DNA of 64,000 nt, taken from NCBI RefSeq assembly GCF_000300995.1, contig NZ_AMRJ01000001.1, positions 1-64,000 on the forward strand, in the 5' to 3' direction. The notes under the pieces were generated by a model. The model made no database searches, was not told the origin of the DNA, and was given only the letters and a program-made list of their open reading frames with translations. The DNA is from Alcanivorax hongdengensis A-11-3. Its GTDB lineage: Bacteria > Pseudomonadota > Gammaproteobacteria > Pseudomonadales > Alcanivoracaceae. Positions 61,907-64,000 of the stretch are shown here, in pieces; within the stretch, counting starts at the first letter, position 1; each line of letters opens with the position of its first letter. Made by a program: the position numbers and the translations under genes.

Positions 61907-62926
61907 ATGAAACGACTCTGGCTTTTTTTGGGGATACTGTTGCTGGTACTGGCGATACCGGTGGCGCTGCTTTTTGTCTATCCGAACCCGAACCAGTGGC
62001 AACAGGTACCAGCCCAGCCCGCGGCGCAACCGGGGCAGGTCACGGTCACCTGGCTGGGCACCGCCACCCTGTTGATCAGTGACGGCAAGACCCACCTGCT
62101 TACGGACGGGTATTTCACCCGCTCCAGCCTGGACCAGATTCTGCTCTCCGACCTGTCCTCGGACCCCCAGCGTATTCAACAGGGGCTCAAACAGGCGCAC
62201 ATCGACAACCTGGATGCGGTGATGGTGCTGCATTCGCACTTCGACCATGCCATGGACAGCGCTCGGGTTGCCGAGCTTACCGGTGCCCGCCTGCTTGGCT
62301 CGCACTCCACCGCCATGACCGCCAAAGGCGCACATCTGGATGATCACCGGGTGACCACCGTGGACGTGCACAAGCCTTACCACTTTGGTGACTTTACTGT
62401 CACCTTCGTGCCCGCCCGGCACGTGCCGCTGCCCGCGCCGGTGGAAGCCCTGACCGGCAAGGGGCAGATCCACCAGCCACTGGAACAGCCGGCACCGGTG
62501 GGTGCCTGGCAGGAAGGCCACTGCTACGCGCTGGTCATTCAGCACCCCAACGGCAGCCTGCTGATACAGGGCAGCGCCGGTGATGTGGCCGGGGCACTGG
62601 ACTATTACCGGGCCGACTATGCCTTCGTGGCCAGCGCCAGCCTGGGCAAACAGAGTGAGCATTATCAGAAGACCTTCATGGACAACACCGTCAATGCGGT
62701 GCATGCCCGCACGGTGATTCCGATCCACTGGGACAATTTCTTTGCACCGCTCAGTGCCAACGTCAAGCCCCTGCCCCTGCTGCTGGACAACATGGACAAG
62801 TCGTTCCGGGCCATCACGTCACATTTCCAGGGGGATTTTCAGGTGCTGCCGCCGACCCACACCATGACGCTCACGCCGCCTGCCGGGCCTGCTCCAGCAC
62901 CGCCCGGATCTGCCCCGGCACGGTAA
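61907..62926 (+). CDS. Membrane-anchored MBL-fold hydrolase
   Basis: 339-aa metallo-beta-lactamase-fold protein with one N-terminal hydrophobic helix (LWLFLGILLLVLAIPVALLFV). VTWLGTATLLISDGKTHLLTDGYF and the metal motif HSHFDHAMD are followed by VPARHVPL and the His near the C-terminus in IPIHWDNFF. It resembles L-ascorbate-lactonase-like/UlaG-type members, but the substrate cannot be told. The C-terminal 15 residues are Pro/Ala-rich, and the gene overlaps the converging dusC by 56 bases. An upstream start is not likely because ATG 61907 begins the helix. Confidence 0.82.
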   Translation: MKRLWLFLGILLLVLAIPVALLFVYPNPNQWQQVPAQPAAQPGQVTVTWLGTATLLISDGKTHLLTDGYFTRSSLDQILLSDLSSDPQRIQQGLKQAHIDNLDAVMVLHSHFDHAMDSARVAELTGARLLGSHSTAMTAKGAHLDDHRVTTVDVHKPYHFGDFTVTFVPARHVPLPAPVEALTGKGQIHQPLEQPAPVGAWQEGHCYALVIQHPNGSLLIQGSAGDVAGALDYYRADYAFVASASLGKQSEHYQKTFMDNTVNAVHARTVIPIHWDNFFAPLSANVKPLPLLLDNMDKSFRAITSHFQGDFQVLPPTHTMTLTPPAGPAPAPPGSAPAR

Positions 62927-63809
62927 GCCGCTTGACCTGCTCCAGCAGCATCGCGGCCTCCGGCCAGCGCCGGCGCAGATAACTCAACCACTGCTTGATG
63001 CGCCCGGCCACCTGGGCATCGGTGCCACTACCGTCCACGTCGTCGATAAAAGTCACCAGCACCGGCAATACCGACGCCCAATCGCCGGCCTGCCGGCCTC
63101 GCAATCGGTCCACCAGCAAAGGGTCGGCTACCGCGCCACGTCCGAGCATCAGATCCTGGCAGCCGCTTTCCTGTCGGCAGCGCCATGCATCCTCCGGGCG
63201 CCAGATTTCGCCATTGGCAATCACCGGCAATGACACCGCCTGGCGCAGCAATCCAATGCGATCCCAGTAGGCCGGCGGTCGATAGCCCTGGCGCTTGGTG
63301 CGCCCGTGTACCGTCAGCCAGGCCGCACCGGCCGCCTCCACCGCCTGGGCATTCTCGGTGGCGAGGCCGTCATCCTCGTTCCCCAGGCGCATCTTTACCG
63401 ACACCGGAATGGTCGCCGGCACCGCATCACGCACGGCCCGGGTCACCTGGTAAACCAGCGCCGGCTCATCCAGCAATACCGCGCCACCGCGATGCCGATT
63501 CACGGTTTTGGCGGGGCAACCGAAGTTCAGATCAATGGCCGGCGCCCCCAGCGACACCGCCCGCACGGCATTGTCGGCCACGCAGACCGGGTCCGAGCCC
63601 AGCAGCTGCAGGTGCACCGGGGTACCGGAGCGAGTGCGAGCGCCACGGCGAAGCTCCGGGCACCAGCGGTAGAACACCCGCGGCGGCAGCAGCTCGCCAC
63701 TGACGCGCACGAACTCGCTGACACACCAGTCGTAATCACCGTGATCGGTGAGGGTCTGCCGGACCCAGAAGTCCGCCAGGCCCTCCATGGGGGCAAGGAT
63801 CAGTTTCAT
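62871..63809 (-). CDS. dusC: tRNA-dihydrouridine(16) synthase DusC
   Basis: 312-aa FMN-dependent tRNA-dihydrouridine synthase. LILAPMEGLADFWVRQTLTDHGDYDWCVSEFVRVS is typical of the DusC branch. The catalytic Cys is in NFGCPAKTVNRHRGG, and HGRTKRQGYRPPAYWD contains the FMN/tRNA-contact residues. It reduces U16 in tRNA. ATG 63809 was chosen because MKLILAPMEG is the family start. Confidence 0.93.
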   Translation of the reverse strand: MKLILAPMEGLADFWVRQTLTDHGDYDWCVSEFVRVSGELLPPRVFYRWCPELRRGARTRSGTPVHLQLLGSDPVCVADNAVRAVSLGAPAIDLNFGCPAKTVNRHRGGAVLLDEPALVYQVTRAVRDAVPATIPVSVKMRLGNEDDGLATENAQAVEAAGAAWLTVHGRTKRQGYRPPAYWDRIGLLRQAVSLPVIANGEIWRPEDAWRCRQESGCQDLMLGRGAVADPLLVDRLRGRQAGDWASVLPVLVTFIDDVDGSGTDAQVAGRIKQWLSYLRRRWPEAAMLLEQVKRLTVPGQIRAVLEQARQAA

Positions 63810-63884
63810 GGCGCGCATTCTACCCGACATCATTGAACAAAAGCGTCATTGCGCCGCGCCACCGGGCCATCAATACTGCCGGTC

Positions 63885-64000
63885 ATGTGGACAACCGAAT
63901 TGCGCCCGCGCTTCAGCGAGACTGATGCACTGGGTCACATCAACAACACCGTGTTGCCGGTCTGGTTCATGGAAGCCCGGGAGCCGGTGCTGCGCCTGTT
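63885..64000 (+). CDS. Acyl-CoA thioesterase (4HBT), 5' part only
   Basis: The first 38 codons of a hot-dog thioesterase, cut by the window end. MWTTELRPRFSETDALGHINNT carries the 4HBT pattern RFSETDxxGHINN, with the catalytic Asp in ETDALGH, and WFMEAREPVL follows. It is divergent from dusC with 75 bases between. Probably hydrolyses acyl-CoA. Confidence 0.8.
   Translation, partial: MWTTELRPRFSETDALGHINNTVLPVWFMEAREPVLRL

Overview
The window is high-GC DNA from a heterotrophic, probably marine or halotolerant gammaproteobacterium. The ectoine operon, CrbS/CrbR-type acetate control, a TRAP transporter, DcaP-type and other outer-membrane beta-barrels, and a Baeyer-Villiger monooxygenase/hydrolase/dehydrogenase set suggest a hydrocarbon or organic-acid degrader of the Alcanivorax kind. 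That genus assignment is inference; no rRNA is present. I saw no tRNA, rRNA, CRISPR array, prophage or complete insertion sequence.

Region 1 (76-12361) is the most unusual part: two divergent operons for envelope redox and outer-membrane proteins. Leftward are an HzsA-like di-haem lipoprotein, an SH3/beta-barrel protein, a second beta-barrel, a TlpA thioredoxin, a DUF4266 lipoprotein with a Cys-Gly-Cys tail, and DUF3570. Rightward are a mono-haem DUF1588/DUF1585-like protein, a di-haem LamG lipoprotein, a Tat-exported DUF1501-like protein and the flavin transferase ApbE. Together they look like one uncharacterised cell-surface electron-transfer or oxidative system. Region 2 (12362-15081) has a periplasmic TPR pair and a MITE-like nested inverted repeat.

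Region 3 (15105-26044) mixes an AraC regulator facing a monooxygenase-hydrolase-SDR operon with small housekeeping genes (3D-domain protein, lipoprotein hydrolase, SDR, ACP phosphodiesterase, GNAT, DUF486, HIT) and a tandem PTPS-fold enzyme whose active-site motifs are split between its two halves. Region 4 (26265-30388) is a c-di-GMP neighbourhood: an AmrZ-like repressor behind a hairpin-rich leader, a membrane diguanylate cyclase, an M23 peptidase and an HD-GYP protein.

Region 5 (30586-41503) carries thrS, hisI, cysS, two START-domain proteins, yidD, a small Cys/His protein, a His-rich outer-membrane protein, a metal ABC binding protein and permease without an ATPase, and zinc-independent folE2. 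This gathers genes known from zinc-starvation regulons, although I could not find a Zur box. Region 6 (41675-49047) has a coiled-coil TPR protein, a TRAP transporter whose binding-protein gene converges on the QM genes, and ectR-ectABC behind a textbook sigma-70 promoter.

Region 7 (49112-61669) is an acetate-use block: DcaP porin, acs, response regulator CrbR, sensor CrbS, exonuclease, DUF294/CBS protein, ActP-type symporter and DUF4212 subunit. A shared sequence motif lies in front of acs and of the symporter operon. The window ends with an MBL-fold protein, dusC and the start of a thioesterase gene.
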